A DNA stretch of 6,587 nt from Verrucomicrobiales bacterium (GCA_003453085.1 DMMK01000021.1:1-6587), one strand, 5' to 3'; shown: positions 1 through 6,587, counted from the first letter of the stretch. Translations and numbers: made by a program. Notes: generated by a model from the sequence alone, not told the origin.

Positions 1-1324
1 CCTTCGCCATCGTTGCGGCGTATTGATCCACCGCTGTGGTCGGCACCCAGCGGCCACGACCAGTATCCAGCGGATTGCCTGCCACGGTGATGTCGGGGTC
101 TGGGAAGCTGCCATACACCTTCTGGCCATTCACTCCGCCGCCCATGATCATATGATGCCCACCCCAGCCATGGTCAGAACCACGTCCATTTGAGTCATAC
201 GTGCGGTTAAAGTCTGATGCGGTGAAGCTCGTCACGGAATCTCCCATGCCGATGCTTTCCAGCCCATCTTGAAAGCCCTTCATCGCCGCGCTCACTCGGC
301 CTAACAAACCCGCGTGATCATCAAGCTGCGGCCCATGCGTGTCAAAACCACCGGTGGCCACAAAGAAAATCTGCCGCGTGATGCCCAGCGGCCCCTGTGC
401 CTGAATCATCTTCGCCACCGTACGGAGCTGCTCACCCAGGTCATTGTTCGCGGGAATGGTGGGGAAATTGGACGTGCCTTGCAGAGCTGCATTGATCGTA
501 TCCGCCTCGATGATGGACTTGTTGGAAAGATCGGCAAAAGCGTCCTCCATGAGGTTCGCATACTCCGCATTCAAGATGTTACGGAAGGCTGTGTAGCGCG
601 AGACATCCTGACTGCTGCTCCCCTGCCCCAGACGAAATACGGGTGTGCCGCCTGGGCCTGGACGGAAGGGCAGCATCGTTTTGCCGACCTGGAAGAAATT
701 CGTCCCACTCAAAGACACCAGCATGGAGACGGACGTGCGCTCCTGCGTGCCCACCAGTGCTTCCGCCATCCTTGCGCCCCAGCCTGTCTGGTTATACGCG
801 GCATTCATGGTGCTGGCGGAGGTCTGCCACTGCACCTGCTGGTCACTGTGGGAAAACAGATTGTCGGGAATGGCTGCGGTGCGGTTGTGATAGTCCTGCA
901 AAGTAGCCGGAGCGATGAGCGTGCCCACATTCGACATCAGCGCGAGCTTGCCCTGATTGTACAAGTCTCGGCAGCCTGTCATGGAAGGATGCAGGCCTAG
1001 ATTCAGTCCATTGTCATTCAGCGTGTTCAGCGCCAAAATATTCGCCTGGGGGATCGTCAGCACCGTGCGGCTGGCGGCATACTTTGCATGGGCCGAAGAC
1101 TCGCGTGGCATCAGCAGATTGTTGGAGTCATTGCCTCCATACAGGAAGACACAGACGATGGCCTTATAGGGCGTTCCAGGGGCCAGCACATCCGCTGCCT
1201 GCGCATTCATGTGGCGCAGCGTCAGGATGGTATTCAGCAGGCAGGTCGTGGACATGGCCGAGCACGCACTGCGGCCCAAAAAGTTCCGCCGGGTGAGGAG
1301 CGTGGGCATTTCGTTCGGTGTCAT
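1..1324 (-). CDS. Tat-exported DUF1501 protein (3'-partial)
   Basis: The frame is open from an ATG at 1324-1322 to the window edge: 441 complete codons with no stop. Its C-terminus lies outside, and judging by family length only a few tens of residues are missing. It begins with a twin-arginine signal (TRRNFLG, residues 11-17). The body follows the DUF1501 pattern: GGND at 63-66, LHPSM at 111-115, the SNVGTL segment at 131-136, LFSHSDQQ at 157-163, GGFDTHGPQ at 325-333, SDFNRT at 370-375, and DHGWGGHHMIMGG at 384-396. As I recall, DUF1501 is grouped with the alkaline phosphatase/sulfatase-like superfamily. D66, D328, H330, D384, H385 and H390/H391 are candidate metal ligands by that analogy, which is inference. 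The likely location is the periplasm or cell surface after Tat export. The start at 1324 is not supported by a Shine-Dalgarno sequence. An in-frame ATG five codons later (1309-1307) would also keep the Tat motif. No substrate is known. Confidence 0.95.
   Translation of the reverse strand, partial: MTPNEMPTLLTRRNFLGRSACSAMSTTCLLNTILTLRHMNAQAADVLAPGTPYKAIVCVFLYGGNDSNNLLMPRESSAHAKYAASRTVLTIPQANILALNTLNDNGLNLGLHPSMTGCRDLYNQGKLALMSNVGTLIAPATLQDYHNRTAAIPDNLFSHSDQQVQWQTSASTMNAAYNQTGWGARMAEALVGTQERTSVSMLVSLSGTNFFQVGKTMLPFRPGPGGTPVFRLGQGSSSQDVSRYTAFRNILNAEYANLMEDAFADLSNKSIIEADTINAALQGTSNFPTIPANNDLGEQLRTVAKMIQAQGPLGITRQIFFVATGGFDTHGPQLDDHAGLLGRVSAAMKGFQDGLESIGMGDSVTSFTASDFNRTYDSNGRGSDHGWGGHHMIMGGGVNGQKVYGSFPDPDITVAGNPLDTGRGRWVPTTAVDQYAATMAK
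1196..1324 (-). other. Twin-arginine (Tat) signal peptide of the DUF1501 protein
   Basis: Residues 1-43 contain paired arginines (R12, R13) in TRRNFLG, close to the Tat consensus S/T-R-R-x-F-L-K. A weakly hydrophobic stretch rich in Ala, Ser, Thr and Leu (about 20-36) follows, then Arg-His and an A-Q-A-A sequence (41-44) that could be the cleavage site. Low hydrophobicity is normal for Tat signals. Tat export would mean the protein folds, possibly with its metal bound, before crossing the membrane. The motif is seen directly; the exact cleavage point is a guess. Confidence 0.85.
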
Positions 1325-1360
1325 GGGCGCAAAAGGAAAAGGGTCGAAAAGAGGGAGAAA
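1325..1360 (-). other. Short pyrimidine-rich gap between the two genes, no Shine-Dalgarno
   Basis: This 36-base gap separates the DUF1800 stop codon from the DUF1501 ATG. On the coding strand it is almost all C and T: 28 of the 30 bases at 1331-1360 are pyrimidines. No AGGA/GGAG-type element lies within 15 bases of the ATG, and no hairpin followed by a T run is visible, so there is no sign of a terminator and co-transcription is likely. The gap is too small for a convincing separate promoter. The stop and the next start are in the same reading frame, 13 codons apart. A pyrimidine-rich leader could be bound by ribosomal protein S1, or translation could be coupled to the upstream gene; both are inference. 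Confidence 0.7.
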
Positions 1361-4300
1361 TCAACGCTCGGTGGAAAACTCGGGCGAGGCCGTGATCAGT
1401 TGCAGCATCACCTTCACGCCATTGTTGGCATTGGCGATGTGCAGCGCGTGAAGGTTCATGAGGGAAGCCCGCAGGTCTGCCGACATGGCGCGGCCTAACA
1501 AAAGAGTCTCCAATTTACTCAACAGCACGTCCGGGGTATTCCACACGCTGGTCAGCGGCAGGAGATCCAGGCCCACGCGTCCACCTTGGTTCGCGTAAAA
1601 GCCATTGGTCACGCCTTCAAAAAAGTAGTTCGCTGTATCCGTCACCGTCAGCTCCGTGGTGATCTCATACTCGGGTGCGGCCAGCCCTGCGTCCAGGAGA
1701 GCGCCTGGGGGTGAATAGGTCGGGCTGAAGAAATTGAAGACCGTCGGGGCCTGCATCGGCCACTGGCCCAGCTCGTCGCTCGCATTCCACATCACATAGC
1801 GGCCCAGCACAGGTGGGTTGCTATTCGGAGGCTTCGGCAAAGCCCGCAGCACACGAGCCAGGCGGATCATCGGCTCACTCATCTTGCCAGCACTCGGTGC
1901 AGCATTCAGCGTGCGCGCTTCGGAATCCAGCAAGATGGCTTTCACCACCGCACCGATGTCTCCACGCACCCCTTTGCCATTGTCATCCCAGACCTTGGAG
2001 ACACGGAAGAGATAAGCCGGACTTGGATTGCTGGTAACCAAACGTTGGATCAGCCGTTTGCTGATGAAAGGCCCCACATTTGGGTGAGCCGCGAGGATGT
2101 CCAGGCAGCGGCGTACATCCTGAAGTGCCGTTTGCCCCGCAGGTATCGTCGCCCCACCCACGATGACTTTCTGACCCCGGTCATGGGCGTCTTCAAACGA
2201 CATCATGGGATTGATTTCATCCGTGGCATTGCCACTCCAGGTGAAGGTGCGAGAGTTGTTAAACGTCCACCCGGTGAAGGCGCGCGACAGCTCCAAGATC
2301 TCATTCTGCGAATACGTCGGGATCGCATAGCCTGCGCTGTTGCGCTTCAGCGTGCCATCCTTGTTCAGATGCTCGAGCCCGATGCTGAAGAGCTGCATGA
2401 TCTCACGCGGATAGTTTTCATCCGGCTGGGTTTTTGAGCTGCGTACCATCGTCAGCCACACACCCATCATGGGGTTGAAAGTGACATCCTCCAGCAGCTT
2501 TCGATACGGCACCCCTGGGGCCACGCTGCGGGCCAGCAGATCGTAGTAATTCGTGCAGCCGCGCGGGTAATTGCGCAGGGCCCCGTTGCGGTCCGAGATG
2601 ACTAGAATCTCACTCAATGCCAATGCGACACGCTGCCGCAACTGATCCGGTGCCGTCGCCGCAATGGTCCACCAACTGTAGAGCCGATCTTCCGTCTCCA
2701 GCGGGGTGTTCGTCATCGGCATCACCGATCCTGGAAGGCCAAGCGTATTGGCTGTGCGGGAAAGCTCCAGCAACCGCTCCTGGGCACCTTCAAACAAAGC
2801 CATGCGATCCAGGTGCTCCAGATGCGAAGTCACCGGCAGCGCCAGTTGTTCATCAATCCACTTGGAGAAACCGACCAGCTTCACACGAGCAATGTCCGCT
2901 TCCGAAGGGCCATAGGTCGCCTGTTTCAGGAACCGCGCGGCTTCCAGATCCGTGATCGTTGCGGGGGCAGTCCAGGGGCTTGCTACGTGGCTACCGCTGG
3001 CATCCGCAGGATAAGTCGGCTCCGTACCCTCCGCCACCGCCACGGTGACCTGTCGGGTGGCGATCACTGACTGGTTGCCCGCTGAATCGGTGACGACATA
3101 ACGCAGCGTGTAGGTGCCCGGTTTGGTGGTATCCACCGTGCCTTGTGTGGTGACGGAGCCGGTGATGTTGCCATCTTCTAAATCTTGCGCGCTGAAGCCA
3201 GGGTCCACATAGCTGCCGCCCACTGGAATGGTCACACTGCTACCGCCGGTAAGGGTGATCGTCGGTGGTTGTTTATCTGCGAGTTGAAACGGCGAGAGGA
3301 AAGGCCCGTCAATCACCTCAAAGGCAGTCGCTCCAGGCAACAACCAAGCCAGCGCCAAGTGGTCTCGCCAGCCTGATTCCTTGAACCGGATCTCGATGTA
3401 ATAGCTCTTCCCCTTCGTCAGCGAGATCGGGCGGGAAAGCTGATAGTCGGGGAACTTGCGCCACTCATAGTAATCCGTTCCCGCCGGGACAAAGCAGGCG
3501 AGTTCTTTCTTCTCTGGGGTGCGATCGGTACTGATGTGGACCTCACTCCAATCATCCGATGCCAAGTTAAAACGATAGATGCCAGTCACCGGTGGATGCA
3601 GATACCCGCGCAGCAGCATGCCGTAATTCTCCCCTTTGTTAGAAGGAATCTCCGCACGTGGCAGTTGCACGCGTGAGTCTGGGCTATTCGGGAATTTGGG
3701 CGAGGCCATCAAGTCCGTAACCCAGCCGCCATTGATGCCATTGAAGGTCTCTGCTAAGATTGATCCCGTGCCCGGAGCGATGGCCGCAGCCAATGTCAAC
3801 GTGACTTCCGCTGAGCGGGTATTGACGCCATCCGTCGCCGTCAGTTGCAGTTTGTAAGTTCCTGCTGCTGGCAATTCCACATCCGTGGTTAGGGCCGTGG
3901 GGTGATCAAAAATCGCCGTGCCCTTCGGCCCACTGAGGATAGACCAGCGATAGGCCATCGCCTGCGGCCCAGGCACATAATCCACCGCTGAACCTTTGAG
4001 GCTAAACCGATTCTTCGGCCAGTAGCTGCTCTGAGGCTCCCCTGCTTTCACGATCATCTCACCGTCGAAGGCACTCGCCGTGACACCATCCGGCGGGCTC
4101 AGCAGAGCCCCAGGAATCACCTGAGCCTCCGCATCCGTCTGTGAAGCTAACCGATAAGCCACAGCAAAATAATCATCGCTGCCACCTTCCTTGTGCAGCG
4201 CCTGCACATAATAACGAGTCCCCGGCACAAGATGCAGCACCGCGGACTTTTGCGAAGCATACCGGGTCCAGTTATACCGACCTGTGGCGTAAGGCGTGGA

Positions 4301-6587
4301 GCAGATCTTTTGAGCACCTGCGGCTGCATCCCCCTGAGGATTCAGCCAAAAGGCGCTCTCTTCATCGCTGGCCAAAAGGAAAACGTAATCTCCCTCGATC
4401 GGCACTTGCAGGAATCCAGTGAGCCGCTGCCCATAGTTGTCACCCCAGTTGCTAGGCGTCTCCAGATTGGGCAAAATATCGCTGTGGTTAGGCTTGCCCT
4501 TGTAGGCTGCCGAATTGGTGAGATTCACCAACTGATACCCCGTGATACCCGTCCATGTTTCGCGCAGCAAACCACCCGCTTTGGCGGCCAGAGGATTCTG
4601 CACCGCTACCAACAAGGTATCGCTCCCCGTGTTCGTGCCATCCGTGGCCGTCATCTTGATTTCGTAAACCCCAGGGCCGGAAAATTTCACCCTCGCGACC
4701 GGGCTCCCTTTGTTGTCAAAGCTGACCTTGGCGGACTTCGAAGACCACTGGTAACTCAGAGGTTTCGGACCTGCCTTCAAATCATACACCAGTGCTGCCA
4801 GGGCCAATTCATTCTGTGGCCACAACACGGTGCGATCCGTGCCCAAAGCCACCGTGATCTCAGGATTGAAAGCAGGCACCACGCGCTCAGGAATCAAGAA
4901 CCCACGGGAGACCACCTCACGTCCGTTGGTGCCAGGACCTTCCATGGCCACCGCGAGGTAATCCGAAGAGTCCCGTTCTTTGTGCAAAATCTCCAAAGGA
5001 TAAGACACTCCTACAGTCAGGCTCAGCGTGACCGATTTCTGCGAGGCACGACGATCCCAATCCCGTGAATTGTACACGGCGCTGTCCAGATAGGCAATGC
5101 GACGAGCACCCTGCCCGTCGTTTAGATCCAGCTTCAATTCGGAAGCATCATCCGAGGCAATCCAAAAGGTGTAAGGCCCACTCAGTGGCACCATGAGACT
5201 GCCTTTCAAGCGGGTGCCATAGTAGTCTGCCCAATTGCTGGGGGGCTCCACCCCAGGCAGCAAATCCTCCAAATGTGGGTAAGCCAGCGCGGGGTCATAA
5301 GTGAACAGATCCGGCAAGGTGATGCCCTCCACATCCAGCCACACAGATCTTGTCAAAGCACCCGTCGTTTTGGCCAAAGGAGCCGTCACGGTGATCACCA
5401 CCGTGTCCCGATGGGTGTAAGCGCCTTCAGTAACGGCCAACTCGTAAGTGTAAATTCCTGCGGCACTGAAAATCACTTCACTGGTTAGACTCGCTGGCTC
5501 CACCAAAGTGCTTTTGGGGCCAGACAATTGCTTCCAGAGAGCCGTCGGCGTTTTATCTGAGCTGAGGGCCTTGATCCAAGAGCCTGCTAGGCGAGTGCGG
5601 TCATGTGGCCACCAGTAGGTGCGGTCCTTGCCAGCTCTTGCATAAAAGGTCAGCGTGGGGTCAAAGGCAGGTGCCTTCTGGCTAGGCTCCAGGTAGCTAC
5701 CTTCGATCACCTTCGGTCGGCGGTCTCCCTCGGGACTCCAGGCCACGGCAAAGTAGTCGCTGCTCCATGTCTCTTTATGCAGCAGTTCCACATAATAACG
5801 CCCACCGGGCTTCAATGCAATGGGGGCGGAGGTCTGGGAGGCTTCATTCGTCCAGACCTCACGGCCACTGGCGGTGGTAGCGTAACAAATTTTGCGAAGA
5901 TTGGCCGCCGTCGCATCCGTGCTGATGGAAAATTCCACGGCATCATCCCCAGAGACATAAAACACGTAGTTCACTGGGCTAGAGCCACCCGCAGGCACAT
6001 TCAGGAGACCCGTCACCCGCGTTGCATAGCGGTCCGCCCAGCTATTGTGCTGTTTCAGATCTGGCACGGTATCCACAATGTCCGGGGAATTTGGAAAAGC
6101 CGGATCTGCCCGCAGCGCCTCCAGGGTCGCATACTGCTTATCCCACCACACCTGGCGGCTCAGGGCACCCACCTGCGCATTGATAGGGGCTTTCACCTCC
6201 ACGGTCACTTCATCCGTGCTGGTGTTGTTGACCGTCGTCACGCTGTAGCGCAGCACGTAGGTGCCAGCTTTCGGGAAAGTGGTCAGAGTTTGTGCGGCAT
6301 CCGGCGCGGAAAAAAGCACGCCTTTGGGTCCGCTGACCTGAGACCAGACACGCGTGGGTGTATCTGCGCCGCCGATGCGGCGGGATTCATAAGCACTGAG
6401 TGACACCGAATTCCGTGGCATGTGCAGCACCACATCCCGGCCAGCATTCAGCAGGTAGTCATGTGTAAGATCGAACTCCTGCGTTCCCGCGATCACCGCT
6501 GCGGCATCGCTAGGCGGCGCCAGATACTCCCCGGTGATCTCGCTCAGGTAGTCCTGCCCGGGCTGCTGCCACATCACCGTGCAATGA
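1361..6587 (-). CDS. Giant multidomain DUF1800 protein with PA14/PKD-like repeats (5'-partial)
   Basis: This frame is open from the window edge to a TGA at 1363-1361. It encodes more than 1,740 residues, and the true start lies outside the window. The first possible in-window start is a GTG at 6577, but the frame continues upstream of it, and those codons (His-Cys-Thr) plus the next 20 residues match the end of a PA14 domain. The GTG is therefore probably not the real start. Counting from that GTG as residue 1, the order is: PA14 tail (1-22); four units of PKD-like then PA14 domain (about 44-1096); a DUF5011-like Ig domain (1104-1182); a linker rich in small residues; and DUF1800 (about 1208-1735). 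PA14 and PKD-like domains are typical of extracellular binding proteins, so the product is probably exported, but its signal peptide is not in view. DUF1800 has no established biochemical function. The gene lies 36 bases upstream of a DUF1501 gene, its usual partner, and the two are probably co-transcribed. I am sure of the domain types and unsure of the role. Confidence 0.95.
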   Translation of the reverse strand, partial: HCTVMWQQPGQDYLSEITGEYLAPPSDAAAVIAGTQEFDLTHDYLLNAGRDVVLHMPRNSVSLSAYESRRIGGADTPTRVWSQVSGPKGVLFSAPDAAQTLTTFPKAGTYVLRYSVTTVNNTSTDEVTVEVKAPINAQVGALSRQVWWDKQYATLEALRADPAFPNSPDIVDTVPDLKQHNSWADRYATRVTGLLNVPAGGSSPVNYVFYVSGDDAVEFSISTDATAANLRKICYATTASGREVWTNEASQTSAPIALKPGGRYYVELLHKETWSSDYFAVAWSPEGDRRPKVIEGSYLEPSQKAPAFDPTLTFYARAGKDRTYWWPHDRTRLAGSWIKALSSDKTPTALWKQLSGPKSTLVEPASLTSEVIFSAAGIYTYELAVTEGAYTHRDTVVITVTAPLAKTTGALTRSVWLDVEGITLPDLFTYDPALAYPHLEDLLPGVEPPSNWADYYGTRLKGSLMVPLSGPYTFWIASDDASELKLDLNDGQGARRIAYLDSAVYNSRDWDRRASQKSVTLSLTVGVSYPLEILHKERDSSDYLAVAMEGPGTNGREVVSRGFLIPERVVPAFNPEITVALGTDRTVLWPQNELALAALVYDLKAGPKPLSYQWSSKSAKVSFDNKGSPVARVKFSGPGVYEIKMTATDGTNTGSDTLLVAVQNPLAAKAGGLLRETWTGITGYQLVNLTNSAAYKGKPNHSDILPNLETPSNWGDNYGQRLTGFLQVPIEGDYVFLLASDEESAFWLNPQGDAAAGAQKICSTPYATGRYNWTRYASQKSAVLHLVPGTRYYVQALHKEGGSDDYFAVAYRLASQTDAEAQVIPGALLSPPDGVTASAFDGEMIVKAGEPQSSYWPKNRFSLKGSAVDYVPGPQAMAYRWSILSGPKGTAIFDHPTALTTDVELPAAGTYKLQLTATDGVNTRSAEVTLTLAAAIAPGTGSILAETFNGINGGWVTDLMASPKFPNSPDSRVQLPRAEIPSNKGENYGMLLRGYLHPPVTGIYRFNLASDDWSEVHISTDRTPEKKELACFVPAGTDYYEWRKFPDYQLSRPISLTKGKSYYIEIRFKESGWRDHLALAWLLPGATAFEVIDGPFLSPFQLADKQPPTITLTGGSSVTIPVGGSYVDPGFSAQDLEDGNITGSVTTQGTVDTTKPGTYTLRYVVTDSAGNQSVIATRQVTVAVAEGTEPTYPADASGSHVASPWTAPATITDLEAARFLKQATYGPSEADIARVKLVGFSKWIDEQLALPVTSHLEHLDRMALFEGAQERLLELSRTANTLGLPGSVMPMTNTPLETEDRLYSWWTIAATAPDQLRQRVALALSEILVISDRNGALRNYPRGCTNYYDLLARSVAPGVPYRKLLEDVTFNPMMGVWLTMVRSSKTQPDENYPREIMQLFSIGLEHLNKDGTLKRNSAGYAIPTYSQNEILELSRAFTGWTFNNSRTFTWSGNATDEINPMMSFEDAHDRGQKVIVGGATIPAGQTALQDVRRCLDILAAHPNVGPFISKRLIQRLVTSNPSPAYLFRVSKVWDDNGKGVRGDIGAVVKAILLDSEARTLNAAPSAGKMSEPMIRLARVLRALPKPPNSNPPVLGRYVMWNASDELGQWPMQAPTVFNFFSPTYSPPGALLDAGLAAPEYEITTELTVTDTANYFFEGVTNGFYANQGGRVGLDLLPLTSVWNTPDVLLSKLETLLLGRAMSADLRASLMNLHALHIANANNGVKVMLQLITASPEFSTER
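1373..2956 (-). other. DUF1800 domain
   Basis: Residues about 1208-1735 carry the family's landmarks in order: AARFLKQATYGPSEADI (1213-1229), QRVALALSEILVIS (1315-1328), NYYDLLAR (1343-1350), DENYPREIMQLFSIGL (1386-1401), NEILELSRAFTGWTF (1425-1439), HPNVGPFISKRLIQRLV (1498-1514), a K-A-I-L-L-D-S-E-A-R stretch, MSEPMIRLARVLRAL (1566-1580), GQWPMQAPTVFNFFSPTYSP (1604-1623) and LLLGRAMS (1692-1699). The domain looks complete and intact. Its biochemical role is not established. The invariant-looking DENYxREIxxL and PxxFNFFSPxY blocks are the best candidates for a functional centre, by conservation only. Confidence 0.92.
3032..3268 (-). other. Bacterial Ig-like domain (DUF5011 type)
   Basis: Residues 1104-1182 begin PPTITLTGGSSVTIPVGGSY and continue with a V-D-P-G-F-S-A-Q-D-x-E-D-G segment, GTVDTTKPGTYTLRYVVTD (1146-1164), SAGNQS and a final T-R-Q-V-T-V strand. 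This is the standard pattern of the DUF5011/HYR-like Ig domains used as spacers in bacterial surface proteins. It sits between the PA14 array and the DUF1800 domain and probably acts as a rigid spacer, followed by a flexible linker (1180-1207) rich in Ala, Ser, Pro and Thr. Confidence 0.88.
3290..3778 (-). other. PA14 domain 4 of the DUF1800 protein, divergent copy
   Basis: Residues about 934-1096 keep the PA14 fold pattern, with PSNKGENYGMLLRG, the acidic loop ASDDWSE (D1008, D1009) and a VIDGPFLSP end. The tryptophan of the SNW motif is replaced by Lys, the HKE motif reads FKE (1065-1067), and the ASQxS segment is replaced by YQLSRP. It is the most diverged copy and the one nearest the DUF1800 domain, which suggests a different ligand or a structural role. 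Confidence 0.85.
4094..4582 (-). other. PA14 domain 3 of the DUF1800 protein
   Basis: Residues about 666-828 contain SNWGDNYGQRLTG (709-721), an acidic loop changed to ASDEE (D738, E739), K-I-C-S (C759), YASQKS (773-778) and ALHKEGGSDDYFAVAY (794-809). They end in VIPGALLSPP. The Asp-to-Glu change in the acidic loop may alter any metal or sugar binding at that site; this is inference. Confidence 0.85.
4889..5368 (-). other. PA14 domain 2 of the DUF1800 protein
   Basis: Residues about 404-563 contain SNWADYYGTRLKG (447-459), the acidic loop ASDDASE (D476, D477), RRASQKS (509-515) and LHKERDSSDYLAVA (531-544). They close with VVSRGFLIP. The cysteine found in the other three PA14 copies is absent here, where the segment reads R-I-A-Y. 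Otherwise this is a well-kept copy, close to domain 1. Confidence 0.85.
5678..6178 (-). other. PA14 domain 1 of the DUF1800 protein
   Basis: Residues about 134-300 begin with a V-W-W-D strand and contain NSWADRYATRVTG (178-190), the acidic loop SGDDA (D211, D212), a K-I-C-Y segment (C231), NEASQTS (244-250) and LLHKETWSSDYFAVAW (265-280). They end in VIEGSYLEP. PA14 is a beta-barrel domain found in glycosidases, toxins and adhesins. In yeast Flo/Epa adhesins a paired-Asp loop holds calcium and sugar. Whether the paired Asp here does the same is inference. Confidence 0.85.
6512..6587 (-). other. C-terminal tail of a further PA14 domain at the window edge
   Basis: The codons from the window edge through residue 22 after the GTG at 6577 align with the closing strand of the four downstream PA14 domains: His-Cys-Thr-Val-Met-Trp corresponds to D-Y-x-A-V-A-W, and ITGEYLAPP corresponds to VIEGSYLEP and VIPGALLSPP. 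This supports at least a fifth PA14 domain upstream and shows that the reading frame does not begin in this window. Confidence 0.75.

Larger units (their letters stand above)
3290..6448 (-). repeat. Four tandem PKD-like + PA14 protein repeat units
   Basis: The unit repeats about every 263-270 residues (roughly 800 bases), as shown by the equivalent glycines at residues 46, 316, 579 and 846 (counted from the GTG at 6577). Unit 1 is at 6448-5678, unit 2 at about 5668-4889, unit 3 at 4876-4094 and unit 4 at 4072-3290. The PKD-like halves share a P-x-N/D 'WPKN'-type motif, a W followed by SGPK (units 1, 2 and 4), an AGTY/AGIY-type turn and a T-V/L strand. The PA14 halves share SNWxDxYGxRLxG, an acidic ASDD-type loop, WxxxASQxS, and LHKExxSxDYxAVA. 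Similarity is clear in protein but low in DNA, so the duplications look old. The last part of a further PA14 domain precedes unit 1, so the full array is longer than what is seen here. Confidence 0.9.

Noticed and set aside
314..1000. Plus-strand open frame of 228 codons antisense to the DUF1501 gene
   Set aside because: It lies wholly opposite a strongly supported DUF1501 coding sequence and its translation is rich in Arg, His and Cys without domain motifs, typical of an antisense shadow in GC-rich DNA.
1164..1364. Minus-strand 66-codon frame starting at a TTG that overlaps the DUF1800 stop
   Set aside because: It runs in a different frame inside the start of the DUF1501 gene, whose Tat signal and family motifs identify the real frame; the 66-residue product has no recognisable features.
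2045..2437. Plus-strand open frame of 130 codons antisense to DUF1800
   Set aside because: The opposite strand carries the best-conserved DUF1800 blocks, which constrain this sequence fully; no domain is seen in the plus-strand product.
4193..5068. Plus-strand open frame of 291 codons
   Set aside because: It is antisense to PA14 and PKD-like repeats of the large gene. The translation is Arg/His/Gln-rich with no recognisable family, and shadow frames recur at equivalent places in other repeat units.
5603..6403. Plus-strand open frame of 266 codons
   Set aside because: It is antisense to repeat unit 1 and the start of unit 2. Its composition resembles the other shadow frames and nothing supports independent expression.
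6575..6577. GTG as the start codon of the large gene
   Set aside because: The frame remains open to the window edge and the upstream codons continue a PA14 closing strand. A protein starting here would begin in the middle of a domain and lack an export signal.

Overview
The window holds two incomplete genes on the minus strand. They lie head to tail and fill almost all of it, with a single 36-base gap between them. Read in the direction of transcription (high to low coordinates), they are: (1) a very large modular protein at 6587-1361, truncated at its N-terminus by the window edge, made of four PKD-like plus PA14 repeat units, one bacterial Ig-like domain and a C-terminal DUF1800 domain; (2) a DUF1501 protein at 1324-1, with a twin-arginine export signal, truncated at its C-terminus by the other window edge. 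No tRNA, rRNA, CRISPR array, insertion sequence or transcription terminator is visible. The plus strand carries only antisense shadow frames.

The DNA looks moderately GC-rich. Adjacent DUF1800 and DUF1501 genes, a DUF1800 protein loaded with PA14 and PKD-like domains, a Tat-exported DUF1501 protein, and no Shine-Dalgarno sequence before the second gene together suggest a member of the Planctomycetes-Verrucomicrobia group. Verrucomicrobiota (Prosthecobacter/Verrucomicrobium-like) is my best guess. This is inference from gene style, not a phylogenetic placement.

DUF1800 and DUF1501 are a known recurrent pair of uncharacterised exported proteins. The DUF1501 product keeps Asp/His motifs like those that bind metal in the alkaline phosphatase/sulfatase superfamily, so it could be a periplasmic or surface hydrolase. 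The DUF1800 partner carries a long arm of domains usually linked to carbohydrate or surface binding. A reasonable hypothesis is an exported two-component machine in which the DUF1800 protein anchors to or captures a polysaccharide-rich surface while the DUF1501 protein acts there. No substrate can be named from the sequence.
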